This document shows, one piece after another, positions 12,276 to 23,200 of a stretch of DNA of 64,000 bases. Every line of letters begins with the position of its first letter. Positions within the stretch are counted from its first letter, which is position 1. The stretch comes from Polyporus tsugae (taxonomy: Eukaryota; Basidiomycota; Agaricomycetes; Polyporales; Polyporaceae). The notes below the pieces were generated by a model. The model did not search any database and was not told where the DNA came from. It was given only the letters and a program-made list of their open reading frames with translations. The translations under genes were made by a program, and so were the position numbers. Location of the stretch: assembly GCA_024305745.1 (NCBI GenBank), contig JAHRBS010000014.1, positions 503,501 through 567,500 on the forward strand. Reading direction: 5' to 3'.

Positions 12276-12340
12276 AAAATAAATATTGAGACCCGTAGGT
12301 CTACCACTCCGGGAAAGCGTGTCATCCTTGTGCAGGGGCC

Positions 12341-12371
<31 letters not shown>

Positions 12372-12395
12372 TTCGTATGTCACCCCGAAGGGGAC
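12276..12395 (-). ncRNA. U6: U6 spliceosomal snRNA, copy 1
   Basis: The minus strand starts GTCCCCTTCGGGGTGAC, a 5' stem-loop with a UUCG tetraloop. It continues with AATTGGAACGATACAGAGA, GATTAGCATGGCCCCTGC and ACAAGGATGACACGC, the diagnostic U6 core with the ACAGAGA box, AGC triad and internal stem-loop. A short 3' hairpin (AGACC-TACG-GGTCT) precedes a TTTT Pol III stop at 12279-12276. U6 pairs with the 5' splice site and U2 in the spliceosome active site. Length is 120 nt by these limits, somewhat longer than typical U6. All 120 nt are identical to the copies at 45936 and 50025. The 5' end is inferred from the stem-loop. Confidence 0.93.
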
Positions 12396-12639
12396 ATCTG
12401 TTGGGCTCGTAGACATCGTTCTCCAGTTCGAATTATGCATTTTGTTCAACTCGCAGGTGGGCCCGGCGCTCTCATAGATGATGGCACCCGGAATTCGGGG
12501 ATATCGCTGGACCGGACGTCGTTTGTCTTCTCCCGGGTGACCTCCTCCCTCTATCCCAGCTCTATCACCTGAGCATGTTTACTACCGTGAACCGGTCTTG
12601 CCAACGTCGACGACAGGAACAGTACTCACGTAAGAAGGC
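12396..12639. promoter_or_regulatory. Shared divergent promoter region of U6 and acyl-CoA oxidase
   Basis: About 245 bp separates the divergent U6 5' end and the oxidase ATG. The U6-proximal 80 bp, including ATGCATAATTCGAACTGGAG, recurs upstream of the copy at 45936 and in weaker form (ATGCATAACCCGGTTCCGAT) upstream of the copy at 50025. It may be a Pol III upstream element. An upstream ATG at 12574 opens a short frame that stops at the oxidase start, a possible uORF. Confidence 0.5.
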
Positions 12640-15145
12640 ATGGTGAACCAAAATGTAGCAGACATGCAGCGAGCCCGTGAACGCTCGACGCTCGACCTCG
12701 AGAAGCTGTCGGTCTTCCTCTGGAGTGAGTCCCACAACCACTCGTTCTTCTCCTCTACGGCCCTCATGGTACTCTTGTTCAGGCGAGACGGAGTGGCGTG
12801 CTCGACAGCGCATGCTGTCTGTCCTGTCGAAGGATCCCGTCTTCGACAAGTCTCGCAGGCCGTTTCTCACCCGCACAGAGCTCTACACCCGCGCACTGGC
12901 CATCACGAACCGCATACATGAACTCACAGAGAAGCATCAGTGGTCTCTCGAGGAGGCAGTCCTCGCATTTAAGATCCTTGACGAGCCCCTCCCCATCCAA
13001 CTCCACATGGCAGGTGTGTCCCAATCTCTCAAACCACGTATAAACCCCCTCCCCAACCGCGGTACCTAGCATTCGAGCCCGTTATCAAGTCCCAAGGCTC
13101 GTCCGAGCTCCACGCCAAGTACAGCTCCCTCATCGCGCACCGCGCCATCATCGGCTGCTACCTCCAGACCGAGCTCGGCCACGGCACCAACGTCGCCGCG
13201 CTCGAGACCACCGCGACCTACCTCCCCGCGACGCGCGAGTTCGAGCTGCACACGCCCACGCCGACCGCGGCCAAGTGGTGGATCGGGGCGCTCGGCAGGA
13301 CCGCGACGCACGGTGTCGTCCAGGCGCGCCTTGTCCTCCCCTCGGGCAGGGACGCCGGCCCACACCTGTTCTTCGTCCAGCTGAGGTCGCTCGAGGACCA
13401 TCGGACGCTGAACGGGATTACGATTGGGGATATCGGGCCGAAGGCGATGGGCGGGTATGCGGCGGTGGATAATGGGTTTGCGAGGTTCGACAGGGTGCGG
13501 ATTCCGAAGGAGCAGATGCTGAGTGCGTTCGCGGCTGTGACGGACGAGGGCGAGTACGTGCAGCCGCCGCATGCGAAGCTGAGCTATGGAGGGGTGAGTA
13601 ATCCCTTGGAGTCCCTGAATCGATGCTGAGGATGTCTGTAAAGATGTTGTACATCAGGTCAAGGTACGCCCACCCTTGGCCGCGAACTGCGTGCATTCCA
13701 ACCTCTTCTTAGCATGGTGAGCTCCGGCGGATGGACCATCGCGCGAGGTATGACGACCGGCCATCCTGTTTCCCCATATGCAGTTCGCTAACGTCTTCTC
13801 GTCCAGCTGCCACTATCGCCATCCGCTATGCGACCGTCCGGCGACAAGGAACGAAAGGCGAAGACGGGCTCGAGCGACAAGTGATCACATATCCCTCCGT
13901 ATACCACCGCCTACTGCCGATCCTCGCCCGCGCATACGTCTTCATCGTCCTCGGCCGGAACCTCGTAGGTGCCCCCTGTCACCGCTCACTGACCGTCCGA
14001 TATCCTCTAACCCACCCCTCCCGGCCCACACACAGACGATCGCCTTCACCGACCTCCTCGCCCGTCTCTCCACTGGGGACATCTCCCTCCTGCCCTCGAT
14101 GCACGCGACGACCGCGGGCCTGAAAGTGCTCGTCTCCACGACGGCCATCGCGGACCTCGAGACCGCGGGCCGCTCGATGGGCGGGCACGGTTTCAGCGCG
14201 TTCGCGGGCGTGGGCCGGCTCTACGCGGACTACCTTCCCGCGGCGACGTACGAGGGCGACAACTTCGTGCTGGACGGGCAGGTCGTCCGTGCTGCGCTCA
14301 AGGCGTTCGCCCGTTTCTCGAGTGCCCCGGAGATCGAGCTCGCGCCGAATGAGACGTACCTGCGGCGACTGGCGGATGCGGGGGTCTCAGCCTCGAGAAA
14401 GGAGTGGGGTGACCCGCTGACGGCGATAGAGGTGCTGGAGCGGCGCGCAGCGTGCATGGTGCGCGAGCGTGCGACGCACGCGGCGGACCCGGACGCGAGC
14501 ATGGACCAGCGCGCGGCGCGCGCGGTGACGGACGCGTTCGTCGCTGCACAGGTCGGCGAGATCGTTCGTGGGCTGGAGGACAGCGTGGGCGCGAAGGAGG
14601 CGGCGGTCCTCCGGAAGCTGTATACCCTGGTGAGCATCGCGTGCCTTCCAAAAGAATTGTTTTGACGTTGCTTTGGGGTAGTATTTGTTGACGGCGGCGG
14701 AGAGCGGTTTGGTCGACGTCCTGTCGTTCGGCCTACTGGGCGAGGCGGATCCTGCGGGGGACCCGTCGAGGGGTCTGCGCGTGGCGATCAAGAGGCTCTG
14801 CGAGGAGCTGCTCCCGGAGGCTATCGGGCTGTCGGACGGGTTTGGGTTCTCGGATTGGGAGCTGGACAGGTGAGCCGTTCGTCTCCGTCCAAGGTAGATG
14901 CACATTTGAGGAGAGGGCTGACCTACCTCCCTCTCGCAGCGCACTTGGCGTGTACAACGGAAACGTGTACGAGACGTTGTACAAGAGGGCGCAATCGGAG
15001 CCTCTGAACGAGTCTGAAATACCCGAGGGCTACGAGGTGCGTTTCTTAGCGGCTTGGCCCCAGCCGCCGATGTTGATAGAGGATGCAGAAGTACATCAAG
15101 CCGATGCTCGAGCGAGGGCAGCGCCTCGCAGGCGCGAAGTTGTAA
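12640..15145 (+). CDS. Peroxisomal acyl-CoA oxidase
   Basis: Catalyses FAD-dependent oxidation of acyl-CoA to trans-2-enoyl-CoA with production of H2O2, the first step of peroxisomal beta-oxidation. The protein starts MVNQNVADMQRARERSTLDL. It contains CYLQTELGHGTNVAALETTA (oxidase signature), KWWIGALGRTATHGVVQARL, HLFFVQLRSLEDH, GITIGDIGPKAMGGYAAVDN, KLSYGGMLYIRS, RRQGTKGEDGLERQVITYP, AGRSMGGHGFSAFAGVGRLY and TYEGDNFVLDGQVVRAALKA. The last exon ends LERGQRLAGAKL, and the C-terminal AKL is a type-1 peroxisomal targeting signal. About eleven exons with 50-70-nt introns are needed, including a 20-nt exon coding MLYIRS near 13645. Two decayed copies lie at 44.2-45.7 and 49.1-49.8 kb. A long-chain acyl-CoA synthetase lies at 35.2 kb. 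Confidence 0.92.
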
Positions 15146-15310
15146 AACATGTGCTATATGAGCCGCACCAGCCTGGATTCCGATGTAATGCACAATGTAC
15201 TACCCACGGATACGATGTCAGACATACCCCAGACACAGGCTGTGTGCAACGAGGCGGAGATAACTTACACGACGCCAGAAAGCCACCGTCATTGCGGACC
15301 CTCTCCTCTG

Positions 15311-16096
15311 CTAGTCCTCATCCTCGTCTTCTTCCTCCTCCTCGTCTTTCTTCTCGCCCGCCTCCTCCTCCTCCTCCTCCTCCTCCTCCTCCTCCTCATC
15401 CTCCTCTTCTTCTTCTTCCTCGTCGCTCTCCACGACCTTCCTGGCCTTCTTTACCGGCTTCGACGGCGGCGACTCCGCCTTTTTGGCACTCGAACTTGAA
15501 CTTGGCTTAGCCTTGCTCTTGCTCGAAGACGATGGCTTCTTGGACTTCTTGGCCTTGGGCTCCTCGTCGTCGTCATCGTCGTCGTCGTCGTCGTCCTTGT
15601 TGAACCCCTCGACCTTGGTGTAATCCACGCGGACGCCGCGCGTGCGCCGGCCGGTTGTGATGATGTTCGCGGTGCTCAGGGCCTCGAGCTCGTCTGTCAA
15701 CGGAGGTTCCCCCCGCGGATCACGAGCGTTAGGGGAGGAGGTCGATGCAAGTGGAATGCATTGCGCGGCCGCCGCGACACGTACCGTTGTCGACGCCCTC
15801 GTCTGAATCTCCGTCGCTCGCCTCAAAGTCGTCCTCCTCCTCGTCCCGCTTCGCCCTTCATTTACGTTTATTTCGCCACGTGGGATTTGAAAGTTTGGAG
15901 GTTTGGAATAGAATGGCGTCGTTGATGATCGAGAGGGGGTAGGGTGAGGGAAGAATTGCGATTGCGATTGAGGATCGCGAGAGGGCTCGGTTCGTGACAC
16001 AACACCGCGCACAAAGACGAGAGCGAGACGTTACTTTTTTCTCTTGTTTTTCTTCTCCACCTCGGGCTCCGCGCGACGCTTGCTCCGGGACGACAT
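15311..16096 (-). CDS. CHZ-domain histone chaperone-like acidic protein
   Basis: The start at 16096 gives MSSRSKRRAEPEVEKKNKRK. An intron (GTAACG..AAG) leads to RDEEEDDFEASDGDSDEG, and a second leads to DELEALSTANIITTGRRTRG followed by VRVDYTKVEG. The NII..GRRTRG..VDY block resembles the CHZ motif of yeast Chz1, a chaperone for H2A.Z-H2B dimers. The rest is a charged tail: an Asp run, Lys/Ser-rich segments (KAKKSKKPSSSSKSKAKPS) and a long Glu run, ending EDEDED at 15311. The Glu run is coded by a CTC/TCC-rich tract (about 15320-15425 on the plus strand) that is prone to length change. Chaperone function is inferred from the short motif and the acidic composition. Confidence 0.65.
15358..15425 (+). 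repeat. CTC trinucleotide tract within the acidic tail
   Basis: The plus strand is an almost pure run of CTC/TCC triplets with some CTT. It encodes the polyglutamate segment of the CHZ-like protein on the minus strand. Confidence 0.8.
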
Positions 16097-18069
16097 CGCG
16101 ATGTGGTGTGGGTCGCTCAGAGGGACAGATGTGTGGGAGATGGGTGTTCGGATGACGATGGGCAGGGAAAAAGGAGCGTGGGCACTGGGAGGCGATGGCG
16201 AGGTCGGACTGGGAGTGGAACGTTCGTGACGTCGAAAAGCCCGCTCGGACGCGTCCTGCCGGCCTCCCGAGGGCGGCTCCGAGTCCCCGTCGTCGTTGCG
16301 GCGGAGCTCGGTCTCGCTGCCTTTGCTCGTGTCTCCGACTGCTCTGAGCTCGAACCCGGCCTATTGTGTCCAGTGTGGCTCAGGCCCGGTTCTGTGGCGA
16401 TGTTCTCCGTCTCCGTCTTCGTCTTCGTCGTTCGAAGCCGGCAGCTATTCCACGATGGCGTCGAGCTGGTTAGCCTTCCACATCGCACAAATCCGGTACC
16501 TCCAGCCTCTCCTTCCCCCCCCACCTTGCCGGACCCCAACACCTTCTCATTCTCTCTCGGAAAGCAGCTGGGGCTCCCGCTTCTGGCTATAGGCGAATCG
16601 CGACAGCCTGCAGGTGACATTCTGCGTGTGGGTTCTTGCGCTCTATGAACGCCTGGAGCATCTGGAGCCCGTTCATACGCTTCCACCCGTATCTGAAGGT
16701 GACGTTGAGTTTCATTCCCCCCACACCTTCCTCTTCGTGTCGTAATTACCCGCTGCGCGACTGGAGCTGGCGTTCGGGTAGACGTCCTTTCGGCCCCAAC
16801 GTTAACCACTCATTTAACCTCATCCGCGACACAGACATTCCTCGGACGCGTCACTGGATCCTCAGTGGCGGCGCAACGTTTCGATGCGTGGAGGACCAAG
16901 CAGCGTCAAATGGGGTAGTGCACATTGTATGTGCGGCGTGCATTCAGAACAGGGTCTGGAGCCTCGACCAACTCGCCGTGCGGTGAGTGTCTTTCCATGC
17001 TTCTCCCGGCCTTGCTTTGTGTCACGTACGCCACACATGCACGCCGCTTTGGATTCGGTATTGGATGGACCGCGTCGAGCGCAGTACAGCATCTACACGG
17101 AAAGCACCGCATAGCTAGATGATCGGAAGCCTGCTCACAAAGGATCGTCGGCACTCAGTAAGTCCTCGCCACATCCTCCGATCACCTCCCCCAATCAGCA
17201 CTCAATCATCCTGGATGACACCGTGTGTAGTTGAACCCCATACGAGTACGTCGCCTGCCTGTCAGTACCCCAGTTTCCTCCTAAAGCGGCGAAAAAGCCG
17301 CAACGACCGCCGCTGGCGATCCTCCTACCAAACGGCTGCCGCAGCGGCGTCCGCATTGAACCTTCCGCTCTGAATGGCTATGTTACGCTCCGAGCAGCCC
17401 TGACGGGGTAGTGTTCAACGGATAGCTGCTTTCAATAGCGTGAGTCTCTTCCCTGCCTCCTCGGACCGCCCTACTGTAGCTGACCGCGTGTTTTTTTTCG
17501 CGGGTGTATTCGCTATGCGATGTCCCAATTGTACCGGGTTCTAAATATCTTCACGTATAGACCCTTAACGACACCATCGCGCTCGCTCTCACGGACCCTC
17601 GGCTTAGGAGTCCTCCGTCCAAACGCCGCCCATCAGGCCGCAGGATACAAGGCAAGCAAATGTTGCCGAACGACGACGTGCATACCAGTGCGCATCGCCC
17701 TGCAGGGCACACTTCGAACAGGCTTTCGCTTCCAAGGCTGAGGACGGTCGACGCACCCATGTGCCCAGCTGGGCTGAGCTAGCTATGTACATACCCTGCA
17801 ACGACCAACACCGCGCACGCCGTCCAACCCGTAGCCCAGCCGGGCGAGAAGTACTGCGCTGCGTCCCCATATGTCAAGCGCACTCCGACTCTCCAAGAGT
17901 TCCCGAGCGCACTGGCCAGAATAACAATCCGGCCATCTTCCGCCGCGGCACGCCTTCTTCTCTTCCCTCGTCTCATGTCGTCTCCCCCCGTGCGCGAACT
18001 CTAACTCTGCTCCTCAAGGGCTCGTGCCGCATCTGGATATCGATGTCCTTTGTACTATACGCAGAACGC

Positions 18070-18113
<44 letters not shown>

Positions 18114-18515
18114 AGCCTGACAGACAGCTGCCGTGCCGCGTCGTCCAATCTCCGCTGCCTGCCCCGCGTCGGAGTGCCCATCTGACCCTCGCATCCCACC
18201 CCATCTCATCCCTGACGTTCTGTCTCCGCTCTATTTGCCCTGCGGTGCGCCGGCGAGCGTCACCAGAGCGTCACCGTGCGGAGGCATTAGCCACAGCCGA
18301 CCGAGTCACCAACGACCCTCCGAGACGAACTTGGACCACGCGCGCCCTTCGGGGGGGAGCGCCAACCGAGTCAAGCCCTGAGACCAGCCTGAGACCTACA
18401 CGTATACAGTACTATCTAAGCAGGCATGTGCTCCGAACCCCTCCTGCCTTCGCTTGAACGTTCACGGCTTCACACCCCTTCGTGCTTTACCCCCTTCCCC
18501 CGTCATAATACAGAT
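16097..18515. other. Gene-poor interval, no confident gene
   Basis: About 2.4 kb with many short ORFs on both strands but no recognisable domain. Possible exon-like pieces exist (for example MASSWLAFHIAQIR near 16455 and FCVWVLALYERLEHLE near 16620, plus strand), but I could not splice them into a convincing gene. Confidence 0.35.
18070..18113 (+). repeat. (TGCG)n tetranucleotide microsatellite
   Basis: About eleven uninterrupted units of TGCG run between GCGCG and CAGCC. Open frames across it (CVRACVRA on plus, HARTHART on minus) are artefacts of the repeat. Confidence 0.95.
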
Positions 18516-19087
18516 ATGGCAGCAACGCAGCATATCTACTTCCGTGGACATCCCCACTCGGACTTCCCATTCGTCTCAGGGTGGCCAGGGCCGTCCTCTA
18601 CCATCGCGATTCCGTACGTTAGTGAACCGTAGCGCTGGCTTATCGACCCTGTAGCTGCCTGTGGTTTTCCTTCTAGAACGACGCCGTCGGCGTCGACGTC
18701 AACGTCAACGGCAACGTCAACGCCAATATCAACGTCGACATCGACACTCGGCATCGACACACTCAGAGCATTCAGTCCTTCGGTAAGTAATCTGCAGTGG
18801 CATGGGAAGCGCGGGCGGCCCGCAGGCGCAGCACCAGAAGCACCACCGTCGGACCAGAATCAGAACCAGAACCCGCACCCGCACCCCAATCCGCACCCGC
18901 ACACAGCCGCACACCCGAGCCCGAATCCGAACCGTCCTTTTTGATGAATTCCAAGGGTTGTGAGGAGCTCGTGATAATGCCTGTACGAGCTCCGCACACA
19001 CGAGAAGACGGGGTCACACGGGACGCCGGAGGACTCAAGAAGAATTCGAAGTTCGATTCAGATATCGCGAAGCTCTCTGCGCAATAG
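18516..19087 (+). CDS. Hypothetical small protein, low confidence
   Basis: The ATG at 18516 starts MAATQHIYFRGHPHSDFPF. A GTACGT..TAG intron could lead to an exon reading NDAVGVDVNVNGNVN then a further stretch alternating V/I with N/D, coded by GTCAAC-like hexamers. After a doubtful very short intron, a frame with PESEPEPAPAP repeats continues to FDSDIAKLSAQ at 19087. No family is recognised. The last join needs an intron shorter than usual, so this may be two ORFs or no gene. The low-complexity composition argues for caution. Confidence 0.22.
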
Positions 19088-20292
19088 CAAATGTGTCGCG
19101 GAGCGGAGAGCAGAATATAATTAATTCGGACCAGCAGCCAGTCAGTCGCGTTCTATTAGGGAGATATCTATATGCGGGTTACTACTGCGGTTGCGCACGG
19201 TGGCCGGTGGGATACTATGCAGCGGGGGGCCCTACGGGACGCATCACCGTCATCTGCCACTAGCGCTGTAATACGGCCGAAAGTACCCATGTACATAATC
19301 TTGACGCGATTGCAGCACACATCCGTTCTCAGGCTCACGTCTGCGTTCCCGATATATCGCAGATATACCTTACTTGCGCCTCCGACTCGCACGCGGGAAG
19401 CGATCGTCCTTCAAAGCTTCGGGTTCAAATTCCTCCGCGAGATCTGTATAGGCGTACGCGCGTGAAGGTCGCGTCGAGCGTGGAAGCGTACGTGCCCGAC
19501 TGTAAATATTGCTATTCGCGTTTTCGGGAGGGAGGGGGGTTTTACAAAAAGAGTAGAGTACATGGCACAAGTACAGTACAGGGCATCTAATCCATAACGT
19601 TAGCTTATTCGGGGGGGACATACGGTACGGTGCGGTATGCGGTATGCGACATTCAGGTTGGCGGTATACTATGGATAACGGGCGGGTGCAGTACAAGTAC
19701 AGGGGGATACAGCAACAGCAGGGTAACGTGCTCGACCGCGAAAAGCTAAGAATGGGAGCTTGGGGAGGCTGGGAGGAGGCTAGACGGGCAGACGGGCAGG
19801 CGATAACGGTGTGATAGTGGCTAACGGAGAGAGCAGAGGGGAGGGAACAACTGTAGGTCGGTGGGTGCATACGAGAAATTAGGTATATGGGGGAGCCTAG
19901 CACGGAGGCGAACAAGAGGGAGGCGAGGACAGGTGGCAACAAACAAGCGATGAGAAGAGTAGAAAGTCGGGACGCGAAGTAGCAGCAGCACGCGATGTGA
20001 TCATGACCATAGTAGATGCAAGCACACAAGCAAGTCCTCCTGACGATCGCGGGAGCCTAACCACGAGGAACGGGCTTCGTGGGTGGAGAGAAACAGAGGG
20101 GGGGCAAGGGAACGAGATTTGAGGGTGCAGAGAAATGGAGGAAAATGGGGGGGGACGAAGGCGAGGGAGAGAGCAAGGGAATGGGAACGGGAAAGACGAG
20201 ACGAGACGAGATGACCAAGGGCAGACAAGCTCGGTCCGAGCTCAGAGACCGACGCGCGTTCGGGCTCGTGAGTCGGCGTCGGCGCACCCGCA
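19088..20292. other. Intergenic; 3' flank of the Zn2Cys6 gene
   Basis: A 219-codon frame on the minus strand (19370-20029) crosses this region. It is Cys/Leu/Ser-rich without motifs and is best read as downstream flank or 3' untranslated sequence. G-rich runs occur on the plus strand at 20095-20180. Confidence 0.4.
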
Positions 20293-23200
20293 TTACGAGC
20301 CCCCAGGACTGCTCGTCAGGAACCACGTGCTGTCCCCGAGCCCCATCATTGCCGCCAGACACTCATCGCCCGACAACCCGTTCCAGTCCGTCGCGCCGCC
20401 GGTTCCCGAGCCAGCCGCGGCCCCCATCATGCCGCCCATCATACCGCCCAGCGCGTCGCCGAGCCCGCCGCCGAGCGACGCCCCCGCGGCCATGAGCTGC
20501 TCCCACGACATGTGCTCCATGTTCATGTCCGGCGGGATTATGCCCGCCGCGGCGGCGAGTTGCGACGCCTCCTTCGAGATGTCGACGTCCGTCGCGTACA
20601 GGTCCTCGAGATTAACGCTGAGCGACCCCGCTGTCGCCGCCGCCGCCGCCGAGGGGACGTGGTACGGGAAGACCGGGCTGTTCGACGCGGAGCCCGACGA
20701 CCCCGAATGCGCCGTGGGCGACACGGGCGGGTGCGTCGCCGATCGGCTGCTCACATCGCTCCTAGCCGGCGTCGGCGCAGAGGCCGGTCCCGCGCCCGCC
20801 TCGTGGGCAGACGGGGCCGGAGCAGCATGGCCAGCGGTAGAGGCAGCATCAGAGCCGAAAACGGAAGCGGCGCGCTTCTTCAGGGCAAGGCGGGCGACGT
20901 GGGGCTCCATGAGCTGCTTGAGGAACTTGGCGTACAGCTGCGTGTTGTGGCGTTCGTCCTGGGAGAACTTGTCCGAGGTCCAGACGGTGAAAAGGCGCTG
21001 GACAAGCTCGATGATGCGCTCCTCCTGCTGGAGATCCAGATAGGTGTTATACTCGGGGCGCAGGCACTGCACCGATCCCCGGTCGGCCAAGCGAAGAATT
21101 GAGCATCGAGTGTCGAAAGGTTTACAAGAGAGACGAATCGATCAGCAGCGAGCAGGAAGCAGGAAGGGACCGAACGGAGCCGCACGCGGCACCAGATAGA
21201 CAGATATACACCAGTAAGCAATTACGAAGTGCGGCGAACACATGGGTTACATACCTTGAGAAGGACGACGGCCGCGAAGGCCGAGTGGACGTAGACGAGC
21301 TCGGGGAAGTAGGGCACGAACCCGCTGGGGACAAAGTCTTCGACCATGAGCTTGACGAGGCTGGTGGCAGCCTGCAAGCACTAGAAACCGGGAAAAGAGA
21401 AGCGTCAGACACGGCTGGAGAACACACGGATGCAGATACGACCACAGGCACGGGTGTGAGCGATCGAGGGTCCTCCTCAAAGGTCTCGAGACGCGGACAC
21501 GAGACCCAGTAGAGATTTTTCTTAAAACCGTAAATGAGTTACGTACCCCGCCGAACAGCTCGTTGGGCTTCATGGCCTTGTTCTTCGTCATCATTTGCAT
21601 GCCACAACAGCAAATCACGAGGCGGCAGTAGTGGAACACGCTGACACACGCGGTGGTTAGCATCCGCGCCAGAAACCCCGGGAAGCGGGGAACGAGAGGA
21701 CACGGGGTTATGTTCTGGGGTATGTTTTGTTCTAGGACTCACCAGTAGACGAGAGTGATCTCCATCACAATCGCGGGATCTACAGCAATGAAAAAGGAGC
21801 ACGCCGTGAGCCAATCCGGAGCACGAGATAGAGTGCAGGCGAGGGGAACGTACCGCTGGACTTCTTCTCGCCCCGATGGCGCTCGTCGATGACGGCCTTC
21901 CATGCCATAAGCTCGTCGTCGTATGCCTTGAACATCGCCGCGAAGTCGATGTCCTGGAAGCCCCGCACCAAAAAGGCAAGGTGGAAAAAAGGGAGTACGG
22001 CTGCTGTCAGCGGCACCGCAAAAAGGATAGATGAAGCCGAGCCGGGTACGCACGTCTATAGACTCGACGGAGCTCGTCCCGAATGCAGGGTTCACCGTGC
22101 CCACGAAGCGGGACATGATGATCAGCAGCTCCGTGAGGCTCGTCAGGTAGCCGTCGCACTGGTTGTGGTACTTGAACTTGTGCAGCCACGACGCCGCGTT
22201 CCGGATGGTCTGTGCAGTGCGGGGCGTCGATCGGGCGCGGGGCGCACATGCGGCGCAGGAAGGTTATGTTATCACGTACAATTAGTCCCGAGGCAGCTAA
22301 GCGCGGAGCTCCTAGAGCGTGGTACTTACCGCGTCCTCCTGGACCATCCACGCCTTGCCCGATTGGATGCACAGGCAGCGGTCCATGATGAAGCACATCA
22401 ACCACATCCGTGTGCGGTTGTGGCTCTCCCGCTCCTGCCGCTCGTCCGCGAACGGTTCAGGGATCCGGCTTAGGTTCAGCTCCGTCGCCAGCCTGCCGTG
22501 CCGTGCCAAACATATCGCGTCCAGAAAAAATAAGGAAAGGAGAACAAAACGTGTCAGCCTAGAAGCTCTGCCGGAACCCCCTTCGCACGCATGACCATGA
22601 CAGAGCAAAATAACGCACCGGAACGCGATCCCGGTGTAACACCACGCGCGGTCCTCCTCCCACCGCCGGGCGGGCGGGTTGTACACGCTCCACAGCGCGA
22701 ACGCCTGACACATCTCCACCGTCTTCCACCCGTCGATGACCGCGTTTGCCGCCGCCGCCTTGGCAAAGTGGATCGCCATGCCGTAGATCTGCGGCTTCTC
22801 CTTGTAGTATCGCGACGCAACGGTACAAACTAACACGGAGAGATTGTCCGCTATCAGCACGGGCCCGCGGATCGGACGGACAACAAGCGAGATGGAGATA
22901 CGCACTGACGGTGAACAGGAACGGGCATCGGGCGAGCACAGACGCGGGGCTGTGGATGTTCTCATCCAGGATGGGGATTATCGGCTGTGAGGGCATCAAA
23001 TTAGGTTCCGAGTCGTTAAGGCGGGGTTCTAGCTCGCCGAGAAAATTGATGGCGCGTGATACCGATTAAATATTGAACATTCGGACTTACGTTAATCCAT
23101 TTGTAGTGGCTAATCCAGGCGAAGTTCGCGAGCGCACCAGGCAGGGACGGAAAGAAGCGTCAGTTCAATGCGTTCGTCGTTAGGGTCGCAACCATCGCTT

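Larger units (their letters stand above)
9400..14280. repeat. Segmental duplication arm A (F-box - U6 - acyl-CoA oxidase)
   Basis: This arm matches 44224-48740 in reverse orientation over gene and intergenic sequence. Gene order is the same when reversed (oxidase, U6, F-box, relic). Matching stops abruptly inside the oxidase after the codons for NFVLDG (about 14280 here, about 44224 there). Arm A carries the intact copies; arm B carries decayed ones. Confidence 0.85.

Noticed and set aside
13778..14665. 295-codon ORF read as a separate gene
   Set aside because: It is the fused read-through of several acyl-CoA oxidase exons including an intron, not an independent gene.
16296..16990. Possible membrane protein gene from FCVWVLALYERLEHLE-like exons
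   Set aside because: Could not be linked by in-phase GT..AG introns to other exons, and no family match was convincing.
18070..18113. CRISPR-like or telomeric repeat
   Set aside because: Simple tetranucleotide repeat without spacers; the organism is a fungus.
17973..18209. ORFs with HARTHART or CVRACVRA repeats
   Set aside because: Products of the TGCG microsatellite only.
19370..20029. 219-codon minus-strand ORF
   Set aside because: Cys/Leu/Ser-rich, no motif, lies in the 3' flank of the Zn2Cys6 gene; probably non-coding.
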